A DNA stretch of 10,152 nt from an uncultured Oscillospiraceae bacterium (GTDB lineage: Bacteria > Bacillota > Clostridia > Oscillospirales > Oscillospiraceae). Position 1 is the first letter of the stretch. Each line of letters begins with the position of its first letter. Made by a program: the position numbers and the translations under genes. Positions 1-4,777 of the stretch are shown here, piece by piece. Where the stretch lies: NCBI GenBank assembly GCA_934572365.1, contig CAKTKX010000034.1:1-10152 (forward strand). The letters are read 5' to 3'. Under the pieces are notes generated by a model. It worked only from the letters and a program-made list of their open reading frames with translations. It was not told the DNA's origin and ran no database searches.

Positions 1-225
1 GGCGGCACGGGCCGTACCCTGCATCCCGACAACATGGCAGCCGGCCCCGCTTCCTACGGCATGACCGACACCATGGGCCGTATGCATTCCGACGCCCAGT
101 TCGCCGGTTCCTCCTCCGTGCCTGCCCACGTAGAAATGATGGGCTTCCTGGGCATGGGCAACAACCCCATGGTCGGCGCTACCGTTTCCGTGGCTGTGGC
201 TGTTGAGGAAGCGCTGAAGAAGTAA
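1..225 (+). CDS. C-terminal part of an unrecognised protein (5' end outside window)
   Basis: The reading frame is open from the first base and ends at TAA 223-225, so 74 residues of a longer protein are visible. The segment is rich in Gly, Met, Ala and Ser. It opens with GGTGRTLHPDN, has HSDAQFAGSSSVPAHVEMMG in the middle and ends in a hydrophobic Ala/Val stretch (MVGATVSVAVAVEEALKK). The dense glycine, histidine and serine motifs look like a conserved active-site region of an enzyme, not a membrane or structural protein, but I cannot name the family. GC-rich third positions match the core genes of the window. A strong hairpin at 286-331 lies 60 bases downstream and probably ends its transcript. 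Coding status is secure; function is unknown. Confidence 0.8.
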   Translation, partial: GGTGRTLHPDNMAAGPASYGMTDTMGRMHSDAQFAGSSSVPAHVEMMGFLGMGNNPMVGATVSVAVAVEEALKK

Positions 226-237
226 GGTTAAACCCCT

Positions 238-256
238 ACTTTTGAACCTCAAAAGT
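238..256. repeat. Small perfect inverted repeat after the first gene
   Basis: ACTTTTGA (238-245) and TCAAAAGT (249-256) form an 8-bp hairpin with a 3-base loop. It is framed by two near-identical direct repeats, AACCCCTACTTTT (231-243) and AACCCCACTTTT (260-271). No T-tract follows, so it is probably not a terminator by itself. It could protect the 3' end of the mRNA, or be incidental. Confidence 0.4.
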
Positions 257-285
257 TCAAACCCCACTTTTCGCAAAAATAAGAC

Positions 286-335
286 AAGGAAGCACGTCCT
301 GCCGAAGAAATTCGGCAAGATGTGCTTCCTTTTTT
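286..335 (+). terminator. Long hairpin terminator, 'hairpin X' copy 1
   Basis: Bases 286-306 pair with 311-331 over 21 positions with one C/A mismatch (299/318) and a GAAA loop at 307-310; Ts follow to 335. It lies downstream of the first gene on the same strand, so it should act as its Rho-independent terminator. It closely resembles the hairpin at 6658-6701 read on the minus strand: same GCAC-TCC lower stem, same GAAA loop, same GATGTGCTTC right arm. In both places the hairpin also lies just upstream of a copy of the structured RNA and in the same orientation. Confidence 0.85.
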
Positions 336-421
336 GCTGTTTTAGGGGTGTTTTTGATGAAGAAAATGAGGATGTGCTTCCCAAAAGAAAAGAAGAAAGA
401 GAAAATTTTAGATTATTAGAG
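336..421. other. AT-rich spacer with no gene; lone hairpin X arm
   Basis: I see no convincing coding sequence here. The 65-residue open frame crossing 242-439 runs through the terminator, has no ribosome binding site and is very basic and low in complexity. GGATGTGCTTCC at 370-381 repeats the right arm of the neighbouring hairpin without a matching left arm, suggesting a decayed duplicate. The stretch leads into the promoter at 422-450. Confidence 0.5.
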
Positions 422-450
422 TTGATATTTACAGGCTGACGTGGTATGAT
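422..450 (+). promoter_or_regulatory. Sigma-A promoter of structured RNA copy 1
   Basis: TTGATA (422-427) and TATGAT (445-450) are separated by 17 bases. The expected start, near 456-457, falls on the first base of the closing helix of the RNA. The copy 2 promoter has the same geometry (17-bp spacer, then 6 bases to GCCAAAC). Confidence 0.8.
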
Positions 451-456
451 GATAGT

Positions 457-661
457 GCCAAACAGAAAACAATAACGATTTACGGAGAAACTCGCTATTT
501 TATAGGGGGTTTTGTCTCTATGCTCTTTTATGATAGCTGTTGAATATTGCAAAAACGCAGTTTCCGCAGCTATCGAGAGTTTTCTCCCGTTCGTTGTTTT
601 TTGTTTGGCGACAATTGGAGTCTGCGTTTTTCGGTGCGCTGACTTCGGCTGCGCACTTTTT
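457..661 (+). ncRNA. Structured RNA leader, copy 1 (unrecognised family)
   Basis: The predicted fold is as follows. The closing helix pairs 457-472 with 594-609, 16 bp with one G.U. Helix 2 pairs 482-493 with 577-590, with single-base bulges. A small hairpin, ATAG 502-505 with CTAT 518-521, lies in a long 5' bulge. The apical helix pairs 532-539 with 567-574, perfect over 8 bp. The loop segment AAAAACGCAG (551-560) is exactly complementary to CTGCGTTTTT (622-631), giving a possible pseudoknot. A terminator follows at 634-661. The same elements, with different helix sequences, recur at 6375-6586 on the minus strand, so the pairing is supported by compensatory changes between the two copies. 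The block 601-632 is identical in both. It matches no riboswitch class I know. It could be a cis-regulatory leader or a free small RNA. Confidence 0.8.
634..661 (+). terminator. Terminator between RNA copy 1 and the small membrane gene
   Basis: GTGCGC (634-639) pairs with GCGCAC (651-656) around a C(UUCG)G apex, followed by TTTTT at 657-661. The ribosome binding site of the next gene starts only six bases later, so expression of the operon needs readthrough or regulated antitermination. Confidence 0.85.
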
Positions 662-680
662 ATTTTAGGAGGTAGAGAAG

Positions 681-911
681 ATGGTCTATGCTTTGGTGGT
701 ATTGGTTTATTTGGCTGTGAATTTCCTGTTTGCCGCGCTGATGAACAGCATTGCGATTAAGAAAGGGTACGAAAATTCTCACGCATTCGCACTTGTTTTC
801 TTTTTCGGTGTACTCGGAATGCTTTATGTGATTGCGCTTCCCAATATGAAAGTACAATCGCAGCTTGAGGACATTCTAACACTACTCTTGGAAAAGAACG
901 GAGAAAAATAA
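681..911 (+). CDS. Small two-helix membrane protein, cassette 1
   Basis: This 76-residue protein has a perfect AGGAGG (667-672) eight bases before ATG 681. Residues 2-24 and about 35-52 are strongly hydrophobic and read as two membrane helices joined by the short polar turn KKGYENS. The second helix ends in VIALPN, followed by a charged C-terminal tail. It is a paralogue of the protein at 6116-6343: both have a KGY turn about 30 residues in, an F-(L/V)-G-x-x-G core in helix 2 and an (I/C)ALP(N/D) exit. I recognise this as a type of uncharacterised small protein seen in Clostridia, with no assigned role. It follows the structured RNA and its terminator, and precedes the zinc-ribbon gene by one base, so the two are surely co-transcribed and probably act together in the membrane. 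Confidence 0.85.
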   Translation: MVYALVVLVYLAVNFLFAALMNSIAIKKGYENSHAFALVFFFGVLGMLYVIALPNMKVQSQLEDILTLLLEKNGEK

Positions 912-912
912 C

Positions 913-1680
913 ATGGCACTGATTTCTTGCCCAAATTGTGGAAAACGGATTACGGATCGTACTGAGATATGCCCTCATTGTAATGCTGTACTTATAAAAA
1001 AGGATGACACACCCATTGTATCAAAGGATAGTATTATTTCAAACGGTAAGAAGAGTATTCCCGGCGTCTTAATTGCAACAGCGGAGGCACTTGTTTTTAC
1101 AAGACTGCTCGCAGTTATGTTCGGCGCGCTTTGCAGTATTCATCTTGGCGAAAATGGCAAGCGTGCATTCAGCGAAGGAAGTCGAGCATTTCAGCCTAAT
1201 ATCATTATCATTTTAATGGTTGGCTTAATTGCGTTGTGCGTTCTTCCCTCGATTCTTGAAAAAATCACAAAAGTGCGTGCCAAAGTGTTTATCATTGTCA
1301 TTTCCATTGTTTTGGCGTTGGCATTCGGAATTCCCTATCTTTCGAGGTCAACGGCATTTGAATTACTCGCATCAGCAAGGGACGTTAACGGTTACAGCAT
1401 AGTTGGAGAAGAGGTTGTTAGTTATGCACGTTGCGTACCCTTCTTCTATGCCGCAGCTTTGCCACTTTATCAGGGCATGTTCTGCCTGTTAAATCAAAGC
1501 GTAACGAACAAAAAGGGGTACATTCTGCAAGCCATATTTGCGTTAATCGCACTTGTGCTAACATTGACTCTTTCGTTTGTTGCCCTTAGCGTGCTCTATA
1601 TGGGGACATCGGGAACAGCCCTTGCGGGTGTTTTAGCTTCTTTGATTATGATTATTCTTGCGGGGATACGAGAGAAATAA
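913..1680 (+). CDS. Zinc-ribbon membrane protein, cassette 1
   Basis: The protein has 255 residues; ATG 913 follows the previous stop by one base and has GGAG at 900-903. The N-terminus is a short zinc ribbon, Cys6-x2-Cys9 and Cys20-x2-Cys23, of the CPNCG...CPHC type common in Firmicutes membrane proteins. A polar linker (24-48) follows, then about six hydrophobic segments at roughly 51-77, 97-115, 124-143, 173-193, 203-229 and 234-251. No transporter or enzyme signature is visible, so function is unknown. The ribbon would lie at the cytoplasmic start and could mediate protein contact or sense metal or redox state; this is inference. Base composition is AT-rich compared with the core genes. 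The cassette 2 protein at 4778-6103 occupies the same operon place and also couples a zinc ribbon to a membrane segment, but it is otherwise different. Confidence 0.85.
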   Translation: MALISCPNCGKRITDRTEICPHCNAVLIKKDDTPIVSKDSIISNGKKSIPGVLIATAEALVFTRLLAVMFGALCSIHLGENGKRAFSEGSRAFQPNIIIILMVGLIALCVLPSILEKITKVRAKVFIIVISIVLALAFGIPYLSRSTAFELLASARDVNGYSIVGEEVVSYARCVPFFYAAALPLYQGMFCLLNQSVTNKKGYILQAIFALIALVLTLTLSFVALSVLYMGTSGTALAGVLASLIMIILAGIREK

Positions 1681-1685
1681 GGAAC

Positions 1686-1718
1686 GGGGGCGGACGAAAA
1701 TCCGCTCCCTTAAAATTT
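1686..1718 (+). terminator. Probable terminator after the zinc-ribbon membrane gene
   Basis: GGGGGCGGA (1686-1694) pairs with TCCGCTCCC (1701-1709, one G.U) around CGAAAA, followed by TTAAAATTT. It lies 6 bases after the stop of the gene ending at 1680. The T-tract is weak, so termination may be partial. The T-tract overlaps the stop codon of the recombinase remnant on the other strand. Confidence 0.65.
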
Positions 1719-1830
1719 ACCCTTCCAAAAGCGAAAGGTATTTATAAACCGTCGTCCTGCTCAAATCACAAACCCTTGCCAATTCCGAAACATTTAACTG
1801 CCCGTTTTTACAAGCAGGATAGTGCCGTAG
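1717..1830 (-). pseudogene. C-terminal remnant of a serine site-specific recombinase
   Basis: The minus strand reads ACKNGQLNVSELARVC, then DLSRTTVYKYLSLLEG and a stop at 1719-1717. This is a helix-turn-helix of the Hin/resolvase type: LNVSELARVCDLSR for the first helix and turn, TTVYKYLSLL for the recognition helix. It ends at the usual C-terminus of such enzymes. The frame stays open to about 1857, but nothing upstream resembles the catalytic serine domain; instead the hairpin at 1868-1901 and yebC follow. So only about 35-45 residues survive. It suggests past integration or rearrangement next to cassette 1. No ribosome binding site or start is evident, so it is unlikely to be expressed as a functional protein. 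Confidence 0.7.
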
Positions 1831-1867
1831 GAGGATGCTTATCTGGAAGCTGCCATAAATTAAAGAA

Positions 1868-1901
1868 ACCGCAGGTTCAAGCCATCGCCTGGACCTGCGG
1901 T
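1868..1901 (-). terminator. 'Hairpin Y' copy 1, probable yebC terminator
   Basis: ACCGCAGGT (1868-1876) pairs with ACCTGCGGT (1893-1901), and the stem extends inward over GC-rich pairs with one mismatch and a wobble. Read on the minus strand it follows the yebC stop by 14 bases and is trailed by TTTCTTTAATTT, fitting a terminator. A nearly identical hairpin sits at 4701-4734. In the direction of each cassette both copies are followed by CATTT. Confidence 0.7.
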
Positions 1902-1915
1902 CATTTCATTCTTCC

Positions 1916-2647
1916 TCAATCCTCGTCCCAGTTGTGCCAGACGTTCTGGACGTCGTCGTCGTCGTCCATGATGTCCAGCAGCTTCTCCATCAGGGAGATC
2001 TGCTCCGGGTCGGTGAGCTTCTGGTAGTTCTGGGGTACCATTTCGATCTGGGCGGATACGAAGCTGTAGCCCTTCTGCGTCATGGCGTCGGCCACGGCGT
2101 TGAAATCGTCGGGGTCGGTGTACACGGTGAACACGTCGTCCTCGGCCTCGAAATCATCCGCGCCGCAGTCCATGGCGTCCATCATGACCTGGTCTTCCTC
2201 GTAGTCGCCGTCCTCGTTGTCGATCACCAGCACGCCCTTCTTGTCGAAGGACCAGCTGACGCAGCCCGTCGCGCCCAGATTGCCGCCGAACTTGTCGAAG
2301 TGGTGGCGCATGGAACCGGCGGTGCGGTTGCGGTTGTCGGTCATGGTCTCCACGATCACCGCCACACCGCCGGGGCCGTAGCCCTCGTAGGTGATGGTCT
2401 CGTAGTTGTCGCCGCCCGCGCCTGCCGCCTTTTCCAGGCAGCGCTTGATGTTGTCGTTGGGCATGTTGGCGGCCTTGGCCTTGGTGATGACGGTGGCCAG
2501 GCGGGAGTTATAGGCGGGGTCTGCACTGCCGCCCTCCTTCACCGCGACGATCAGCTCCTTGGCAATCTTGGTGAAGGCTGCCGCGCGCTTGGCGTCCTGC
2601 GCGCCCTTGGTTTTCTGGATGTTATGCCATTTGGAATGTCCGGACAT
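1916..2647 (-). CDS. yebC: YebC/PmpR (TACO1) family protein
   Basis: The 243-residue product has the full family signature. The start MSGHSKWHNIQ is almost invariant in YebC proteins and is followed by KGAQDAKRAAAFTKIAKEL. Then come NSRLATVITKAKAANMPNDN, YEGYGPGGVAVIVE and NRNRTAGSMRHHFDKFGGNL. Length is normal (about 240). Family members were long called DNA-binding regulators; more recent work places bacterial YebC and mitochondrial TACO1 on the ribosome, relieving stalling at proline-rich or other difficult stretches. It should act in the cytoplasm. The C-terminus is unusually acidic, with a run of five Asp in MDDDDDVQN. ATG 2647 is preceded by GGGAAG. It has its own promoter at 2691-2719 and no terminator separates it from the nif3-like gene upstream. 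Confidence 0.95.
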   Translation of the reverse strand: MSGHSKWHNIQKTKGAQDAKRAAAFTKIAKELIVAVKEGGSADPAYNSRLATVITKAKAANMPNDNIKRCLEKAAGAGGDNYETITYEGYGPGGVAVIVETMTDNRNRTAGSMRHHFDKFGGNLGATGCVSWSFDKKGVLVIDNEDGDYEEDQVMMDAMDCGADDFEAEDDVFTVYTDPDDFNAVADAMTQKGYSFVSAQIEMVPQNYQKLTDPEQISLMEKLLDIMDDDDDVQNVWHNWDED

Positions 2648-2690
2648 AGGTATATCTTCCCTTCAGCGAGTATATTCAAAAATCCCATCT

Positions 2691-2719
2691 ATTTTATCAG
2701 AATCCGCGGCAAAAATCAA
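2691..2719 (-). promoter_or_regulatory. Promoter of yebC
   Basis: On the minus strand TTGATT (2719-2714) and TAAAAT (2696-2691) are 17 bases apart, and a TGA just before the -10 gives an extended -10. It lies wholly in the gap between the nif3-like stop and the yebC start, so yebC can be expressed independently of the upstream operon. Confidence 0.65.
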
Positions 2720-2726
2720 CACTTTC

Positions 2727-3518
2727 TTACCGGAATTTCATGCAGTCCCGGTGGGTTTCGGAAATTTTCACCTGAACCTCCGGGAACGCGGCGGCGATTT
2801 TCTCCGCCAGCACGGCCACGACGGGGTTCTCCGTGGCAAAATGCCCCGCGTCGATCAGATTCATCCCCAGCGCCTGGGCGTCCCAGAAGTCATTGTACTT
2901 GATGTCCGCGGTGACGAAGGTGTCGCACCCGGCCTCGAAGGCGCTCATCAGCTCGTCGGAGCAATGCCCGCCGCCCACCGCCACCAGGCGAACCGGCTTG
3001 CCGCCGTCCACATAGCGCAGTCCCTCGGCGTTCAGGCTGCCCTTGACCGTTTCCAGAAATTGGGAAAGAGGCTGCTCCTCTACCCTGCCCCGGCGCAGAA
3101 GGCCCCACTGCCGTCCCTGATTGTCCCGGAAGAAGGGCGGGATGGTCTCCACAACCTTCAGTCCCAGCGTAGCCGCCAGCACATCGTTTACACCGCCCGG
3201 GGCGCAGTCCAGATTGGTGTGGGCATTGACAGCGCTGATGCCGTGGCGGCAAAGGGTCATGATGCTCCGGCCGATGGTCGTTTCCTCCGTCACGGATTTA
3301 AGCGGGTCGAAAATGATCGGATGATGGGTGACGATCAGCTCCGCACCCCACGCCGCCGCCTCCCGGCACACGCCCTCGAAGGGGTCGAGCGCCACGAGAA
3401 CCTTGGTAACGGGGGTCTCCCGGCTGCCGCAGAGCAGCCCCACATTGTCCCAGTCCATTTTCATGTAGGTTGGGGCAAGGGTTTCTACGTATTTGAGAAT
3501 GTCAGCTACGGTCGTCAT
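2727..3518 (-). CDS. Nif3-like dinuclear metal centre protein (YqfO family)
   Basis: This 263-residue protein shows the conserved Nif3 metal-binding set. It has WDNVGLLCG (23-31), THHPIIF with His65 and His66, AHTNLD with His100 and Asp104, and near the C-terminus AGHFATEN with His226 and Glu230. These residues bind two metal ions in the family, which forms hexameric toroids. Length fits the short form without the inserted PII-like domain of B. subtilis YqfO. Members are often labelled GTP cyclohydrolase 1 type 2 homologues, but the physiological substrate is not settled. The gene overlaps the 3' end of trmK by 17 bases, a pairing common in Firmicutes, so the two are translated from one mRNA. 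The next gene, yebC, is 79 bases downstream with no terminator between. Confidence 0.93.
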   Translation of the reverse strand: MTTVADILKYVETLAPTYMKMDWDNVGLLCGSRETPVTKVLVALDPFEGVCREAAAWGAELIVTHHPIIFDPLKSVTEETTIGRSIMTLCRHGISAVNAHTNLDCAPGGVNDVLAATLGLKVVETIPPFFRDNQGRQWGLLRRGRVEEQPLSQFLETVKGSLNAEGLRYVDGGKPVRLVAVGGGHCSDELMSAFEAGCDTFVTADIKYNDFWDAQALGMNLIDAGHFATENPVVAVLAEKIAAAFPEVQVKISETHRDCMKFR

Positions 3519-4179
3519 GGGTCAGTTCCTCCAGAATCGCTTTGTAGTGCCTGTATTTATCCACGTCCCCGCCGGACAGCCCCGCAACGGTCTTGCGAAG
3601 GCCGGAAAGGACGCCCTCCCGGAAGGCCGGGAGCAACTCGCTGCCGCTGCGCCGCAGCGCCGGGGTGATGTAATATTCGCCCTCGGTCAGCGTCTCCCCG
3701 GGGGCATAGACCACTTCCATGACGGGGTAGATGAATTTTCCGTCCTTCGCCAGCGTCTCCCGGCGGATGGCGTAGCCCTGACGGTACAGATACCGGCGCA
3801 GCTCCGGCCGCTTGCTCTGGCATTGGAGAATCAGGCGGTAGCGTTCGCTTCTCAGCCAGGGCGCGGCGTCCAGAATGGATATCATGGTGTCCGCCCCCAT
3901 CCCCGCGCAGACCATGCAGTCAAATTCCCGGGGGACATCGCGGATGCCGTCGGACAGGTAGAAGGACATGTGCTCCTCCACGCCGTATTTTTTCGCGTTG
4001 CGGATGGCGCTTTGCAGGGGCATTTCCCGGACGTCGGAGGCAATGACCGCGCTGGCGATGCCGTTTTTCAGAAGGTAAATGCCGAGATATCCGTGGTCAC
4101 AGCCCACGTCCGCCACCCGGTCGCCGGGCTGTACATAGCCGCAGCAGGCCAGAAGGCGGTTGGAAAGGGGAATTTTCAC
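3502..4179 (-). CDS. trmK: tRNA (adenine(22)-N1)-methyltransferase TrmK
   Basis: The 225-residue product is a class I SAM-dependent methyltransferase. Motif I is VADVGCDHGYLGIYL (22-36), the acidic loop ASDV is at 47-50, and the family motif CAGMGAD is at 91-97. In the TrmK family this fold methylates N1 of A22 in the D-loop of some bacterial tRNAs, in the cytoplasm. Length matches the family (about 225-240). Translation starts at GTG 4179 with AGGAGGG seven bases upstream; no ATG gives a better site. Its 3' end overlaps the nif3-like gene by 17 bases. The terminator of the DUF1858 gene ends only about 20 bases before the GTG, so trmK depends on readthrough or on a promoter I could not locate. 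Confidence 0.92.
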   Translation of the reverse strand: MKIPLSNRLLACCGYVQPGDRVADVGCDHGYLGIYLLKNGIASAVIASDVREMPLQSAIRNAKKYGVEEHMSFYLSDGIRDVPREFDCMVCAGMGADTMISILDAAPWLRSERYRLILQCQSKRPELRRYLYRQGYAIRRETLAKDGKFIYPVMEVVYAPGETLTEGEYYITPALRRSGSELLPAFREGVLSGLRKTVAGLSGGDVDKYRHYKAILEELTHDDRS

Positions 4180-4200
4180 GGGCGTCCCTCCTTCTATACG

Positions 4201-4233
4201 AAAAAAGCCATCCCGGCAATTGTCCGGGATGGC
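4201..4233 (-). terminator. Terminator after the DUF1858 gene
   Basis: GCCATCCCGG (4207-4216) pairs perfectly with CCGGGATGGC (4224-4233). On the minus strand the hairpin is followed by six Ts (4206-4201). It begins 13 bases after the DUF1858 stop and ends next to the trmK ribosome binding site. Confidence 0.9.
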
Positions 4234-4245
4234 GCTGCCGGTATT

Positions 4246-4482
4246 TTATCCGTTCTGCTTCGCGGCTTCGTTGGCCTCGTAGGCTTCCAGGAAATTGTTC
4301 AGCTGGGCGAGGAACGGCTCGCAGTCCACGCCGTGAACCATGCAGGCTTCCTCAACGGTCTCGCCCCGGGAAGAGGGGCAGCCCAGGCAGTGCATACCGA
4401 TGGCGAAGAACAGGGGCGCGGACTGGGGCGCGATGTCCAGAACGTCCCCGATGATGGTATCCTTTTCAATTTTTACAGCCAT
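4246..4482 (-). CDS. DUF1858 small redox-disulfide protein
   Basis: The protein has 78 residues from ATG 4482, chosen because AAGGAGG lies eight bases upstream (4497-4491). An upstream in-frame ATG at 4542 would run through the promoter and this binding site. The sequence MAVKIEKDTIIGDVLDIAP and the motif GMHCLGCPSSRGE, with Cys32 and Cys35 as a CxxC pair, place it in the DUF1858 family (hybrid-cluster-protein-associated disulfide domain). Two further cysteines, 47 and 54, follow. Such proteins are small, cytoplasmic and common in anaerobes, where the CxxC pair is thought to take part in redox reactions or metal binding; the exact reaction is unknown. It is a single-gene unit with its own promoter and terminator. 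Confidence 0.92.
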   Translation of the reverse strand: MAVKIEKDTIIGDVLDIAPQSAPLFFAIGMHCLGCPSSRGETVEEACMVHGVDCEPFLAQLNNFLEAYEANEAAKQNG

Positions 4483-4513
4483 GAAAATGACCTCCTTGTT
4501 TTTATCTTCGATT

Positions 4514-4542
4514 ATTATAACCGCACATGGAGAAAAAAACAA
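4514..4542 (-). promoter_or_regulatory. Promoter of the DUF1858 gene
   Basis: A consensus TATAAT on the minus strand (4519-4514) lies 17 bases from TTGTTT (4542-4537). The -35 is weak but the spacing is ideal. Predicted start is near 4507, about 25 bases before the ATG. Confidence 0.75.
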
Positions 4543-4700
4543 GAGGAAAGTCGCAAAAGATACGCACTCGCCCCGCAGATTTTTCGTGGAAGGGTTGTCG
4601 ATGATCAGGACATCCGCAGATTGTCCGTCCAGATTGACCCTATGAAATCAACTTCTTTTTCCTTAGTATTGACAGGAAAGATGGAAATAATTTCAAAATG
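4543..4700. other. Intergenic stretch, no gene recognised
   Basis: This gap holds no gene I can support. On the minus strand the frame that continues into the DUF1858 gene is open from about 4645 and reads VNLDGQSADVLIIDNP, then STKNLRGECVSFAT. This looks more like real protein than random translation, but it has no start codon or ribosome binding site. It could be a decayed gene end or a conserved untranslated repeat. On the plus strand a lone TTGACA occurs at 4669-4674 with no matching -10. Confidence 0.35.
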
Positions 4701-4734
4701 ACCGCAGGTTCAGGCTGTCGCCTGAACCTGCGGT
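4701..4734 (-). terminator. 'Hairpin Y' copy 2, end of cassette 2
   Basis: ACCGCAGGTTCAGGC (4701-4715) pairs perfectly over 15 bp with 4720-4734 around a 4-base loop. It lies 43 bases after the stop of the 441-aa gene. On the minus strand the following CATTTTGAAATTATTT is only moderately T-rich, so it may be a terminator or an mRNA-stabilising hairpin. It shares nearly all stem bases with the hairpin at 1868-1901. Confidence 0.7.
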
Positions 4735-4777
4735 TTTCGGTATGCGGAAAAACCCGGAAGAAGGATTTGCGACCGGC

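Noticed and set aside
242..439. 65-residue basic frame
   Set aside because: It runs through the terminator hairpin, has no ribosome binding site and ends inside the RNA promoter.
457..661. Identification of the RNA as 6S RNA, T-box or a named riboswitch
   Set aside because: The rod-like closing helix recalls 6S RNA, but the loop-tail pseudoknot, conserved linker and placement before a membrane operon do not fit. No T-box sequence and no known aptamer consensus is visible.
512..760. 82-residue Cys/Phe-rich frame on the plus strand
   Set aside because: It lies in the structured RNA, crosses the terminator and overlaps the small membrane gene in another frame, which has a perfect ribosome binding site.
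1934..4701. Long overlapping plus-strand frames opposite yebC, the nif3-like gene and trmK
   Set aside because: They are antisense shadows of confidently identified minus-strand genes and lack ribosome binding sites.
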